This document shows, one piece after another, positions 35,233 through 47,479 of a DNA stretch of 64,000 nucleotides. The notes beneath the pieces were generated by a model, which saw only the letters and a program-made list of their open reading frames with translations, was not told the DNA's origin and did no database searches. Position 1 is the stretch's first letter. The number at the start of each line of letters is the position of its first letter. The position numbers and the translations under genes are program-made. The DNA is from Ziziphus jujuba (Eukaryota > Streptophyta > Magnoliopsida > Rosales > Rhamnaceae), in contig NC_083382.1 in assembly GCF_031755915.1 (NCBI RefSeq), positions 32,510,501 to 32,574,500 on the forward strand, written 5' to 3'.

Positions 35233-37449
35233 ATGGGAAGTGACAAGCCTAGTGATCAGAATTCTAATAATTTCTCAAGCATTGTAACACTTTCTCCTCT
35301 TTTGTTTTTTTAAAGCATGCACTTGATTAAATTAGTTATTTTTGAAGTATTCAATTTGCTTAAGATATGTATTGGTCTCTAAATTACAGGCAGATGAAAA
35401 ATCAGACACCCGATTACAGCCTGCTGAAGGATCAGAGGATCAACAAGTGATCGATGAACGAACAGAAAGGCAGAAGAAGATTGATGATTGGCTTCCCATT
35501 ACTTCCTCAAGGAATGCAAAATGGTGGTACTCAGCTTTCCACAATGTCACTGCCATGGTTGGAGCTGGTGTCTTAAGTCTTCCTTATGCCATGTCTCATC
35601 TTGGATGGTATGTTAATGTCACAAAACAAATATCATAATCTGAAAACTGCTTTGACAATTTCGTGCATACATTTTTCTGCGCCTGTTGATTTCTTCGGCT
35701 ACTAAAATAGAAGTGTTGAATATTAAGGAACAAGCAATATGTTTTTAACATCAAAAGAGGGTATTCTTCTATGTTGAATTTCAGGGGTCCGGGAGTAGCG
35801 ATTCTGGTACTGTCATGGGTGATCACTTTGTTCACGTTATGGCAAATGGTTGAGATGCATGAAATGGTTCCCGGAAAACGGTTTGATAGGTACCATGAAC
35901 TGGGCCAACATGCATTTGGTGAGAAGCTGGGGCTTTATATTGTTGTACCTCAGCAACTAATCTGTGAAGTTGGGGTGGACATTGTGTATATGGTAACTGG
36001 AGGAAAATCTCTGCAGAAGATCCACAAAACAGCCTGCAAAAACTGCAAACCAATCAAGACTACCTACTTCATCATGATCTTTGCCTCTGTCCACTTTGTA
36101 CTCTCTCATCTTCCCAATTTCAACTCCATATCTGGTGTATCTTTAGCTGCAGCGGTCATGTCCTTAAGGTACTCTGACTCTTCAGCATATTACCAATTTC
36201 AAAGCTTCTCACAGTGAAAATCAATCAGATTATTTCACAACAAAGATCATAAATTTCTATTGGATTAAAAAAATTGAGGGAAAAAAGAAAGAAAGAAATA
36301 TGTTCTTACTGCTGTGCAATGATTGTGTTGCAGTTACTCTACCATTGCATGGGCAGCTTCTGTCCACAAGGGACTTCAGGCAGACGTACATTATGGAGAC
36401 AGAGCCTCAAGCACAGCAGGATCGGTGTTCAATTTTTTGAATGCTTTGGGGGATGTAGCTTTTGCCTATGCAGGACATAATGTGGTTTTGGAGATCCAAG
36501 CAACTATACCTTCTACACCAGCGAAGCCATCCAAGGGACCTATGTGGAAAGGAGTCATCTTTGCCTATATAGTCGTCGCGTTGTGCTATTTTCCTGTTGC
36601 TCTCATCGGTTACTATATTTTCGGGGATAAAGTCGAAGACAACATATTGATTTCGTTAGAGAAACCTGCATGGCTCATCATAATGGCTAACGCGTTTGTT
36701 GTTGTCCATGTTATCGGAAGCTATCAGGTATACTTGCTCTTATGATGTCTCTTTTTCTACCGTCTCCTTCACCAGAAAAGGTTTTCCTACAAATAATTTG
36801 ATTGCCTCTCTATTTAGCTATATGCAATGCCAGTATTTGACATGATCGAGACCGTATTGGTGAAGAAACTCAACTGTAAGCCTACAACAACCCTTCGCTT
36901 CATATCCCGCAATATATATGTTGGTACGTATGAACTCCCTCTTTCTATTGAGTGCCTAAGAGCCGTCTATCCCATACAATTCCAATAAGCCTTCTTGTAT
37001 TTGCATTTGATTTCAGCTTTCACAATGTTTGTGGGGATTACTTTCCCTTTCTTTGGAGGTCTTCTGGGATTCTTTGGAGGATTTGCTTTCTCACCAACAA
37101 CATATTTCGTAAGCCCCTACCACTCCCTTTAGTGTTAATGAACGTATAAGTAGTGTTTGTCTGCCAATACTAATGTCTTTTACATGGTTCTTCAGCTCCC
37201 TTGTACAATGTGGCTTGCCGTCTACAAACCAAAAAGATTTAGCTTATCTTGGCTCATCAACTGGGTATGTTCAACTTTTAATTCTTGGTTATCCTTGATG
37301 ACAAACAGAAACAGCTTTTGTCTAACTTGCCTTTCCTTGTTTAACTTCAGATCTGCATCACACTGGGTGTTCTGCTGATGATTCTATCACCAATCGGAGG
37401 GCTAAGAACCATCATAATTCAAGCTAAGAACTATGAGTTCTACTCCTAA
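35233..37449 (+). CDS. LHT1: Lysine/histidine transporter LHT1-like, copy F (intact, diverged)
   Basis: Exons: 35233-35283, 35390-35607, 35785-36168, 36334-36727, 36818-36923, 37017-37108, 37196-37264, 37351-37449. All are GT-AG and in frame, giving 470 aa. The amino acid permease core is complete: [100 protein letters not shown], ending YEFYS. Exon 2 is 63 bp longer than in A and B and adds a polar, acidic N-terminal cytosolic stretch. Introns are short, intron 1 being 106 bp against 1.1-1.9 kb in A and B. The protein is closer to the family consensus than A or B and is the only surviving F-type gene in the cluster. Expected role: plasma-membrane proton/amino-acid symport. Confidence 0.94.
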
Positions 37450-37495
37450 ATAACTCCACCACCACCACATGTGGGGAAATGCAAATAAATACTTT

Positions 37496-37545
37496 TTCTT
37501 TTACTTCAGATCTGCATTATACTGGGTGTTTGTTGCTTGATTGTT
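37496..37545 (+). repeat. Partial second copy of the LHT-F exon 8 start
   Basis: About 50 bp after the stop of LHT-F the words acttcagatctgcat and actgggtgtt recur. They match the intron 7 end and first codons of exon 8 at 37345-37372, then run into unrelated sequence. This is a small duplication scrap in the 3' UTR or flank. Confidence 0.8.
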
Positions 37546-38970
37546 TCTGAAAATGGAAATGTGCCAGAGAACTTAAAAGCATTTTCAATTCAATTGAATT
37601 GCAAACCTTCCTATCGATCATGTTTCTTACAATTGTATTGGGAACCTTGAACGAAAAAGGTTCAGGAAAATTGAAAGCCATTTCCCTCATTAGGATATAG
37701 ATTTTGGCACATTTTTTTCAGGATGTTCGTTCCGTACTTTTGACGTCCAAAGAACTTTCATAGTAAATAATGCAATGTTTTTTATTAATTAAATTAATTA
37801 GTTTCCTGCACCGAAAGTTGGAAATAAAAAGTTGCTATCTAAGCGGAGATTAATAGGTTCCATATTTTGTCTTGCATAACAAAACATTTTTATTATTATT
37901 ATTATGTATATGAAGCATTGAATTTCCAAAAAATTATATATGTTTGGATAAGTGTCCTAATCCTACCTGCCAAGCACGCCCATGGGAATTAGAGAAATTC
38001 CTTCAATTCAAGGGCCAATGGGACGGCAAGAGGGGCGGCCAGAAGTTGTAATCATGTAAATGGAGGAACAAGGAAATTGTACAAGAAGAAAACCAGACAC
38101 TCGAAATTCTAGGTTAGTTATACCATTGAACAATTAAGAAATACCCACTTTCGAGGTTGGCCAACTAAAAACAAAATATAAAAAATAAAAATAAATAAAT
38201 AAATAAAAAAGATTTCGCTTTTTCTTTCTCAGTAGACCAACCAGAAACAGAATAGAGCTTCTGAGCTACAAAAAGAGACATCATAAAGCCAACCTATTCA
38301 ATTCAAGCCAAAAAAAAACAAAACATAAAAAATAAAAAACAGCCAACCTATTCAAAGACTAACTATGCAATAAAATAACTTATTCACCAAAAAAAAAAAA
38401 AAAAAAAAAAAACAAAAACTATGCAATACAACAACTTACATTTGGTACGAACCTAATCATTAGAAAACAGCATCTAATCCTTAGCAAGAAAATCAAACTA
38501 TTTGACTTCTAACATAACCAGACTATTGACTTGTAAATAAACACCTCTCGCGCCTATATGATCAATAATAAGTAGACAAATTAAAGGGTAAAGCCTGATC
38601 CTTAGCAAAACAGAAAAGGGTAAAAAAGACTTAAAAGAGAAAGGGGTAAAACTCAAAACAGATAAATCTAAATTAAGAAAACGAACAAGCACCAGCTTGT
38701 TGTATTCATTCTCTATCGCACAATTACATCGATTACAGCAAAGTTGAAGTTTTCATTTTCAAAAAAACAAAAAACAAAAAAAGTTAAAATTTGGAATACA
38801 GCGAACAAGTTTCCAACATTATGCCATTCCCTATTCCATCCCCAAAACAAAAATTACAAAAGGACAAAGAGCCACATTACATTCATCATCATACATATAT
38901 CAGTAATAAACAGATATATTATAACAGAAACCAAAAAAAAAAAAAAAGGAAAGCCGAACCAAATTCCTTT
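37546..38970. other. Intergenic region between LHT-F and the TLC gene
   Basis: Nothing coding is recognisable. Poly-A (38391-38411) and A-rich runs are present, and two short direct repeats (agccaacctattcaa at about 38287 and 38341). The right end contains the likely 3' UTR of the TLC gene, which reads leftward. Confidence 0.5.
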
Positions 38971-38973
38971 TTC

Positions 38974-39720
38974 CTAGCTCATTTTCTTCTCTAGTTTTCC
39001 ACTCCTATTTCTATACAACTCAACCCAAAGATTTGAAATCCACAATATACTGACAGAAATGGCCGTCACGACCACGAAAAGCCAAGAAACCCAAACCCAC
39101 TTGGGAATCACATTATCGGCTTTCCCACTCATATAAAACAAACCCATTTCATAAACGAAATACGGACCAACAAAACCTCTAGCAATGGAATACAAAACGT
39201 AAAAAGGAGGGGACAAAAAGTCATACAGATTGGCTGCAAAAACGACGTCGTGCTTTCGGGCATTGGCGAGAGTCCATGCGTTCTGGCAAAAGCTGGTGAC
39301 TTCGGCGAGGATCAAAAGGACGAGAATTGCGAAAGCACCGTGAGAGACCAAGTAGCGGCAGGTGATGAAGACGAAGAGAGTGGCCAAGTGGTGTCCAATG
39401 AAGAGAACATCACTGGGTACGAAAACGACGTAGTGCAGAAGATCCATGAGGAAGTAAGCGATGCTATAATCGAGGACCAAGTTTTGGAATTGGCTATTGG
39501 AAGAGGCGAAACCGCGAGATGGCTCAGCGAGTATGGCGTAAGAGGCTAAGAAAACGGCGGGAGTACCATGAGCGAAGCTGATTGAACAACTGGAAGCTTC
39601 GGGTCGTAACTTAGGGCTCCAACTGCGAAAGACAATGAAATAGGCAATGAGATAGATAACGAAGAACATACAGAAAAACAGAGGGAGACAAGGAACAGAT
39701 TCAAGAATTCGGGTTTCCAT
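38974..39720 (-). CDS. TLC-domain (TRAM/LAG1/CLN8) membrane protein
   Basis: An uninterrupted 248-aa frame, intronless, from the ATG at 39720 to the TAG at 38974. It resembles the plant TLC-domain proteins of the Arabidopsis At5g14285 type. Residues about 10-30 form a membrane helix followed by FRSWSPKLRPEASSC. The TLC core follows: LVLDYSIAYFLMDLLHYVVF and the conserved FIGHHLATLFVFITCRYLVS, then a helix through LLILAEVTSFCQNAW, where an acidic residue near a helix start is typical. Six or seven helices are predicted by eye. It is distinct from ceramide synthases, which have a longer Lag1p motif with an HHxxxxxLLxxSY-type signature. The exact function is unknown, but TLC proteins act in lipid handling in internal membranes. 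The C-terminus is basic (RNRSGKLEKKMS). Confidence 0.92.
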   Translation of the reverse strand: METRILESVPCLPLFFCMFFVIYLIAYFIVFRSWSPKLRPEASSCSISFAHGTPAVFLASYAILAEPSRGFASSNSQFQNLVLDYSIAYFLMDLLHYVVFVPSDVLFIGHHLATLFVFITCRYLVSHGAFAILVLLILAEVTSFCQNAWTLANARKHDVVFAANLYDFLSPPFYVLYSIARGFVGPYFVYEMGLFYMSGKADNVIPKWVWVSWLFVVVTAISVSILWISNLWVELYRNRSGKLEKKMS

Positions 39721-40722
39721 GGAAACCCCCCTTTCGCTTGAAAAAGATCAAAATTTTCTAGGAAACAAACACAAACACAGAGTAAAGTTTGGATTTTTAT
39801 TTGTATTTTTTATCTTTTGGGTAGGTATTTGAAGAAATGTAAATGAGAAATGGAAGTGAAGAAGAAGAAGAAGACGAAGAAGACTGCGCGACAAACGAAG
39901 TAGAAAGAAGTAGAAAAAGAAGCAGAGATCAAAAAGCCAAGGCCTTGAACCTCCTCGAGGCTCGTTCCGGGTGAGTGTGATATAGGGCTTAAAAAGCGTG
40001 TGTGAGTCTGTTTACTTTTTATTGGGCTTTAACCTACTCGACCTCACCCACCCAACAACAACCAGGCCCTTTTATTAATCAATTGTCTTTTTCTTCTTTT
40101 TTATAGTAATAATAATTAGGTCGTGGATATTGCAAGAATTTGATTCACCCCCTTTCCTCTTAAGAATACACATAATAATTAGTATTATAATAATAGTCGG
40201 CTTATAATTTTTTATATGAAAAAAATAAATGGGTGGCTTATGATTGAAAAAATTGTCTGTTTTCACAAAGAATCTTATAACACCTGATTGTATAATAATG
40301 TCATTGAATTAGAAAACAGTAGGAAGGTTACGATGTTTGATGAAACCGTCTTCACGACTCCACACCTAGATCTACACTAAAGTTTGCCTAAAATTGCTAA
40401 CGTTATCCAATGCTTATCCACCTTTAACCACATAAAGCATTCTCACACATATACACATTCTAAATTATTGGTGTGTTTGAAGCACCCACTACAACGAATA
40501 CAGAGCACTTGTGTCATCTTTCGGATAGAATTGAATTTTTCTCTTCTTTTTTTTTTCCTTTTTTTTTTTTTTTTCTCTTTCTTTTTACTTTTGTTTTTCT
40601 GTCCAACTTCCGATAACATCACATAAGTACACTAAAAAGATATATATATATATATATTGGTCGGTATCAAAATAATCTATTATTGCCTCTAAATTCGCTG
40701 ATGAATACAAAAGCAGTAGGAC
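39721..40722. other. 5' flank of the TLC gene and 3' flank of the GTE gene
   Basis: 39721 to about 39920 is the probable 5' UTR and promoter of the TLC gene; on the - strand it carries a TTC-rich tract (39855-39885). The remainder shows no coding sequence. A long T-rich run (40540-40600) and an (AT)n tract (40640-40657) precede the end of the GTE gene. Confidence 0.5.
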
Positions 40723-43700
40723 TTAATCGATTTCTCCCTCTTCAATATCATTGATGCCATTGGGAAGACTAGATGGCTCACCTTCTTCCTCCTCTTCATC
40801 CACTTTCATGTACAAGCCAAGTTGTTCCAAGGGGTTACTGCCACCAAACTTAAAACTGCCTAAGCCATCCTGCAAATGATCTGGACTCGTTTCGTCCACA
40901 GAGCTAGGTAACTGCTCAGCAGAGGTAGTCCTAAGCATTTCTAGATCTTCCAAAAACCGAGAATTCTCATTGATTTCAACAGTCTTTTCTATCTGCACAG
41001 ATGCCGCAATATGTTCCAATAAACATCCAGAGAAATAGTAGGGGTAATTTTTCCTACTACCGACATGAATTAAGATGTGATAATTTACCTGCAGCAATGC
41101 CTGCCTTGCTGCCTCCCTCTCAAGCTCCCTTTTCCGTCTAGCCTCAGCTGCAGCTTCTGCTTCAGCTCGTCTTCGTGCATCTTCTGCAGCCTTCGCTTCA
41201 GCTTCTAACCGTGCTTTTTCTGGTCAATGCATTTATCAATTAATAGATGCTACTAAACACCAAAGTTTTAGTAAACATACATTAATGCACAAAAGATTCA
41301 TCAAAAGCATAAAGTAAAAAGTTCAGGTCACAAACCTTTCTTTCGCTGCAGCTCAAGTTCCTCCCTCTCCCGCCGCAATTTCTCAGGATCCCCCTTCTCA
41401 CCCTGATCTCAACCAGACCAAATTGTACCAGATCACATCCAGAACAGAAAATGCCCACACAATGGAAAGGCACAAGGGTAAGTTCACAAGAAGCCCAAAT
41501 TTGTAACCCACCTGAGTAAGAGTTTTCTCACGAGCACGTAAAATGGTATCAGCAAATCGATTCTTCAAGAGAGCAGCCCTGTACTGCTTGTCAGGGGAGA
41601 CCTGCCTGTCAGTTGGAGTGCTGTCCCCTAAATTTTTTTGAGGTTGGATCGTTCAGTTACTACCCAAAACCAAAAGCATAAAAGCTTTCTTTCAAATTTT
41701 TGGACTTACCATCTTCACGGCAATCTGACTCGGCAGATCCTGGCTTTTGCTTAGAAGCTTGTTCAACTTGGTCCAACCCGCTATCAGACACTGAATGAAT
41801 GGAAAGGTTCTAAATTTCAAAATCCAATCAATAAATTGAAATACCAAGCCATAACTACCAGAGCATCAAAATATCAAATCAACAATTTTGAGAACAAGAA
41901 TAAATGTTCATAAATTACTAAAGACACCGCTAATTGACAAATAAATAACATGGGATAGACATTTATCCGGCTACAGAAACCATGAGACACCCTCAAAGCC
42001 ACTTTCCTCTCATCAACTATTTTGAGCAGTGGTTTTTACATACACTTCCTAACCTGTTAATATCTCACTCCACATCATCAAATTTTGATAACATGCAACA
42101 GATTGCAATGGTCATCATGGTAAAAGTCCAAATAATTTTCTTAAACAGCAAGCTTCTAATACTAAAACAGAAATGTATTGGGTCAAGGAAGTTTCAAGAA
42201 AAATTGTCAAGAGCAACAACCAGGGAATACCTTTTTAGACAACAAATTTCCACAAAATTAAATTTGGAACCTTGCAAAGTAAAACTTTAAAAGAAAAAAT
42301 TTCTCATTTGTAAAAATTATTTGACATTAGCTACCAAATAGACCACTTTTGGTTTGATACCAGGTTCCACATCTCCATCACTCTGTACACCTTTTATCCA
42401 CTCGTTGCTTTCTTTTTCTGTAGCCATTTTGTGAAACATTAATTTTAATACAACAATTATCTGTGTATGGCACACAAACTATGCATAAGGAATATGATTT
42501 ACAATTGGAAAATACTCACGATTTCTATCAAGAGGATCACCACTAGTTGCCTTTTCATCTAACTGAGCTTCAATGTCTACAGTTTCTGGTACCTGAAGGA
42601 TAATTAAAAAGTAAGTAAAATGTAGACTGAGCAACCATGATATCATCACCCAATACAAATTAATAAAGCATTAATAGGCAAATGAGAATCCACCAACCAT
42701 CTTATACATATGTTTTAACATGAATAATTTTAAAGCAAATCAAAAGGTATCAGATACCTTAGGAGCATTCACCAGACTTAAGGCGTTAGCACCATGAGAC
42801 TCATTTTCACAAGAACCACTAGAATCTGAATCTGTGAAGCACACAAGATACAATAATTACTATGCTTTGTGAATTCACTGAATTGTACTCATCATTTGTG
42901 TAGCTCAAACCACATCATTACTGTCTTATGAACAATGAATCTAACCAAACAATGGAATTAAAGTCACTGAATAATTTAAGGAACTACGTATTAGATGACG
43001 AAAATACTTTTTAACGATTTAAGAAAAGTAAAGGAAAAAAAACTATAATAAAAAAAACGGATGGGGAGAACCCAGCAGAAAGATTCCAAGAACATTAAGG
43101 ACCTAAACATGATACACCAAACAGGACAAGCTCAATTACTACCAGAGCTGCATGATACACTTACTGATTCTATGGCCTGTATCCTTTTCTATCTCTACGG
43201 GAAGATAGCTTGAGACAGAAGGCTCATTTCCACCAACATCAGCTTGGTCGTTCTCTACAAATAAACAACATACGTGAAGAAACAGGTCAAAAAAAAAAAA
43301 AAAAAAATACAGTTTCAAATGCTTATATAGGAGTAGACTATCACCTTTGCAAGGTTGCATAGAAGAATTGCTCAACCCCGATTCGTTCAAAAGCTAAAAA
43401 AGACAGTCCAACAAGAAAATTATTAAACACTTGCGCATAGATTAACAGAAACACTGTCATCTTCTTTAATTGGAAGAGGGATGTGAAGCTAAGCTAGTAC
43501 CTCTATCTCACAAGGCTCCGCTCTTGAAGTGTTTTTCTGCTTCTCCAGCAAATAGTCATCTAAAAGCTTCCGCAATGTAAACAGGGTATCATCACTGAGA
43601 TCATCAATGTCAATCTCAATTTCGTCCTCTCCAGAATCCTTTCCATTTGAACTGTTCTCCTTCAAGAAATCAATAATATGCAAAGGCATTTCAGCAAGCA

Positions 43701-44724
43701 ATGACTCCAATTCCCTACCTAGGTTGTGTCTCTCCTCCACCGTCATTACTCGCTTAGCAGGAGCTGGAATGACTTCAGGCTGTGTTGGTATAACTTTCCT
43801 TTTTTTGGAGGGAGGCATTGGCTTAGCCATTTCCACATTTTCACGAGGACCTGATTTTGCTGGTAAAAGTTGGGGCCCACTTTTTGGGAGTTTCTTCTCA
43901 ATAGCTTTCCACCTAACTTCAAAAAATTTACTGAGTGAGTCAGCCATAACGTGTACATCATTTTTAGGTGGATTATAGGTCATTGCATTGGTGAAAGTAA
44001 GCCTCACATCAGCAAGAAACTCCAATGGGCATGAGTAACACCCAGATTCTATCTTGCTTTTTACTGTCCCCAAATCCATTGGATGCTTGATAACGTTTAA
44101 ATAATCTGGAATGTTCAACTTCACTACATCAACAGGTGTATTGAAAACCCAACCATACTGATGAGACATCAATCGTTTCAACAATGTCTCACATTGTTTC
44201 ATCAAAAGCACATTCGCAGCGCTTGGTGCTGATTTCTGATTTTGTGGCTCAAACCTCCCAGATGAACTTCGATTCCATCCTGCTTTACTACCTGTTGGAT
44301 TTGCATTTTTTCCCTTTGATGCAGATGATTTTCGAAGATTTTCAATATGTGGCCCATTCTGTCCATTATTACAGCTAAGAATATCACTGGAAGAGGATAC
44401 TGTAACTCCATTGGTTCTCTGCAATTCAACTTTCTTCTTAAGTACTCGAATCTGTTCAAGTTCCAATCTCAACCTATGTTTTAAATCCTTTCTCTCATAA
44501 GGCAACATGTTTGACAAGGGAAGAACTTGCATGGGGACACCATAAACATCTCCGTCTTTAGAATTCAAACTAATGCACTTCCTCATCGGGGCACTTGAAT
44601 CCTCTGAGGCAGTAATTTCTGTGTCAAAACGTCCTGAGCTACCAGACTCCTCAGATTCACCAGCTCTCTCAAGGAGATTATCATAATAAACCCCAGGATA
44701 CTTATTCGTCTTGGCCACCATCAT
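40723..44724 (-). CDS. GTE10: Bromodomain-NET transcription factor, GTE10/GTE8-like
   Basis: Plant BET-type chromatin reader in the nucleus, binding acetyl-lysine on histones. Coding exons in transcript order: 44724-43501, 43393-43345, 43254-43165, 42831-42758, 42592-42520, 42417-42361, 41790-41710, 41627-41512, 41402-41336, 41219-41089, 40992-40723. All junctions are GT-AG and in frame, giving 743 aa. The bromodomain spans about residues 176-274 ([19 protein letters not shown]; the acetyl-lysine Asn is in [13 protein letters not shown], near residue 251). The NET domain spans about 326-395 ([18 protein letters not shown], then [20 protein letters not shown]). The C-terminal half has the GTE8/9/10 signature: [17 protein letters not shown], a charged helix rich in [18 protein letters not shown], and an acidic end in EEGEID. 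I start at ATG 44724 ([11 protein letters not shown]). The preceding frame has no ATG, and a 5' UTR intron probably lies upstream. Confidence 0.92.
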
Positions 44725-45660
44725 ATCCAAAAATTCAACCAAGCAAACTTTTTTTCTTTACCTTTTCTCCACTTTCCTCTTTAGGAGTAAGCGCCAAAAT
44801 ACAGTTCGCTAGGGTATTTCTGCATTTATCAATCATCGAACTATTATTACCACAACTGGTTCTTCTAAATACTCCAGACCTTAGCAATTAAAGACAATAA
44901 AGGATATTTTCGCTTGCCGAAGGTAAGCAACCATGAAGAAAAACCAGGGAAAAATAATATAAAAACAAAATTCTTCACCTTTTAAACCCTCTTAAGATTT
45001 TGGTTGGGGGGAAAGAAAAAAAAACTCAGCTTGTGCTTATTTTAAATCTATGGAGTGTTAAATGTATTCAATTCATAAAGAACAAAGAAACTGAACAAAA
45101 CTGGTTTTCATTAGAAGTTGTTTCGATCTAATTTCTCCGCTCAATTAGCAACCAAAAAGAGAAGTAAAGCAAACAGCTTAAAAGCACATAAATTTCCACA
45201 ATTCCTCCATTAATTGAATTAAACATGAAAATACCCACTTGAATAAATCACACACGGTAACGTGTTGTAAAAACTTAAGCAAATTTACACTTAGAATATG
45301 TCTACAACAACGAAATGAAACAAAAACCTAACCTTAAGCCACAAAGATACAATAAAAATTAATATGGAAATTCGAAATCACCCAAAACCCTAAAACATTT
45401 ACTCGCTGATTTGCTAGGGCGCCGCCATCACAGAATTCCAAAGCCCTTGTTGCGATTAGGACGAACCCAAAATCTTCCACCGGATAAATACAAAGAAGCT
45501 GATTTAAAACCCCCAAGAACTTGGGAATTGATAACCAACACCACAGCTTCTAGATCGAGAAATTCACAGCACAGACCGTAGTAGCGAAGAAGAAGAAGAC
45601 TTTAAGCAATGAGCTTCGAACCTACGTAGCAATAGAGAGAGAAAGAGAGAGTCCAATACT
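44725..45660 (-). promoter_or_regulatory. Probable 5' UTR, leader intron and promoter of the GTE gene
   Basis: Read on the - strand, about 45600-45400 has the makeup of a plant leader: TTCTTCTTCTTCGC, then a GC-richer stretch with gatggcggcgccctag. A T-rich, intron-like region then leads down to the coding exon. A purine-rich run (gagagagaaagagagag on the + strand, 45632-45652) lies near the expected start. The leader exon and intron borders cannot be fixed from sequence alone. Confidence 0.4.
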
Positions 45661-46325
45661 TGACTCTCTAGTCCCTACTTAAAAAAATAACCCACTTCTT
45701 TTTCTTAAGTATGCGGTTCGAGCAATCTCACCCCTTGGTCTCCTCCCTGACATAATCTAACGGATGTCATGGTTTTAATTCGAGACCGTTGGATCTTTAC
45801 CGGGAGGATTTAGAATGGTTGGTTTTTAAGCTTCGATTGTCGGTTAATTATTGATAGAGCGCGGTTTGATTTTATTGGAGGTGCATGGTAATTCCAAATA
45901 GACCTTCGTGTATATTAACATTTTCACCAGCGAAGGTACTAGAGAAAGACAAGTTGGCATTTGTCAGCTTGCGACTCGGTCCACGCAATAAGACGCGGAA
46001 AAGTTATATTGGAAAATTTTTATTTTCATGAATTAAATTTTAGATAATATGCTGAGGAATAAAAAAAAAAAAAAATTCTACTTAATGTTGTAAGAGGAAA
46101 CAAGAAAAAATAAATAAATAAATTCATAAGAAAGGAGACAAGCATATTCTAAGAAGAAAAACTATATACTAAATTTTTAAAAGATATATATATATATATC
46201 TATATCTTCTCATACATTTTCATAAATTCAAACTAACAATATAGTAAGATATTAACTATCCCAATATCTTTAATATTTTAGCCATATTTTTGTCATTTAA
46301 TAGAAAGGAGAATTGCATATATTCT
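45661..46325. other. Intergenic region between GTE and SWEET genes
   Basis: No gene is recognisable. AT-rich with a poly-A run (46060-46074) and an (AT)n tract (46184-46199). Confidence 0.5.
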
Positions 46326-46830
46326 TTAACAAATAGCCATGTGGAGCCTTCTCCATCCAAACAATTGGATTAAACTGTAGCTGCAAGTGTGGTTGAAAGT
46401 TGTACGTCGGAGTTGGTTGCGTTGTGGGATTGTGTTGTAGTAGCATGCATACAATATCAGTTGAACTATCTGATAATGATGAGACTGTAGTTGCTTGCTT
46501 GTGTGGTGGAAAGTTGTACGACAGAGTCGTTTGATTGTGGGATTGTGTTGTAGTAACATGCATATAATATCAGTTGAACTGCACCTTAGAGAAATACATA
46601 CCATAAGAGTAAACGGAGAGAGGTACATCGGAACCTTGAAAATATCACATAAAATCCCCACCACTAATGATCTCCTTGCATGTCCATATAGTATCAAGAA
46701 CGTCATCGCAACAGTGATGCCATAGAAGATACAAACAAAGCCAAGACCATATAGTACCTTTTTCTGCAGATAAATTAAATAGCAAAATTCATTCATTTAA
46801 AAAAAATATTATAGTTCATGATGCAAAATC

Positions 46831-47472
46831 TGTTAGATATTTATAATAGATAAAAATTATTTATGAAACATCATGATTTTTGATAGAAGGTTATAACTTA
46901 CACTATTTCATCACTAACAGGTGTAATGTTTCCATGTATCTGTTTATATTCCAATCATTGTGTCTTTTTCCAATAAATGTGTCTTCTTTTGAAACAATGT
47001 ATCTTCTCTTGAAATATTACGTCATTTCTTGAAATAATGTGTCTGTTTGAATCATCATATACCTTTTTGATATCCTTCTGAAATCTATAAATATCATATG
47101 GTACTATTGTTAAACATACTGGAAAAATAATTAATAACGTGTGAATAGAGAGAATTGAAACTTTGTCTGATTCGTGGTTCTTTGAATTTGGAGTGTTACT
47201 ATTCAGAAAAGAGGTCGTTGTATCCTGCGAGACAATTGCTGTAAACTGTGAGCACCATAACAGAGCGAATATTGTCTTAAGGAAAGAGAGTTCAACTCTT
47301 GCCTCGATCGTTATATAAAGATCAATTTTATTTGAAATTATAATACAAACACAATACCTATGAGTTCGTCTTCTTTATCTCACTATAATTATTTATATAT
47401 TGTTTGTAATATTTAATATACATTGAGATATTTATATATCAAAATCTTTTGGTCCGGAATTTTTAACTTACA
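46831..47472 (+). repeat. Left LTR of the second copia element
   Basis: Starts tgttagatat and ends about ttttaacttaca. It is alignable with the right LTR over nearly its full length, apart from one block near 47330-47390 that the right LTR lacks. Confidence 0.85.
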
Positions 47473-47479
47473 TATTAGC

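Noticed and set aside
39250..39549. 99-codon frame on the + strand
   Set aside because: It is antisense to the TLC-domain gene, whose opposite frame shows clear conserved membrane motifs.
43607..43978. 123-codon frame on the + strand
   Set aside because: It is antisense to the bromodomain/NET exon of the GTE gene.
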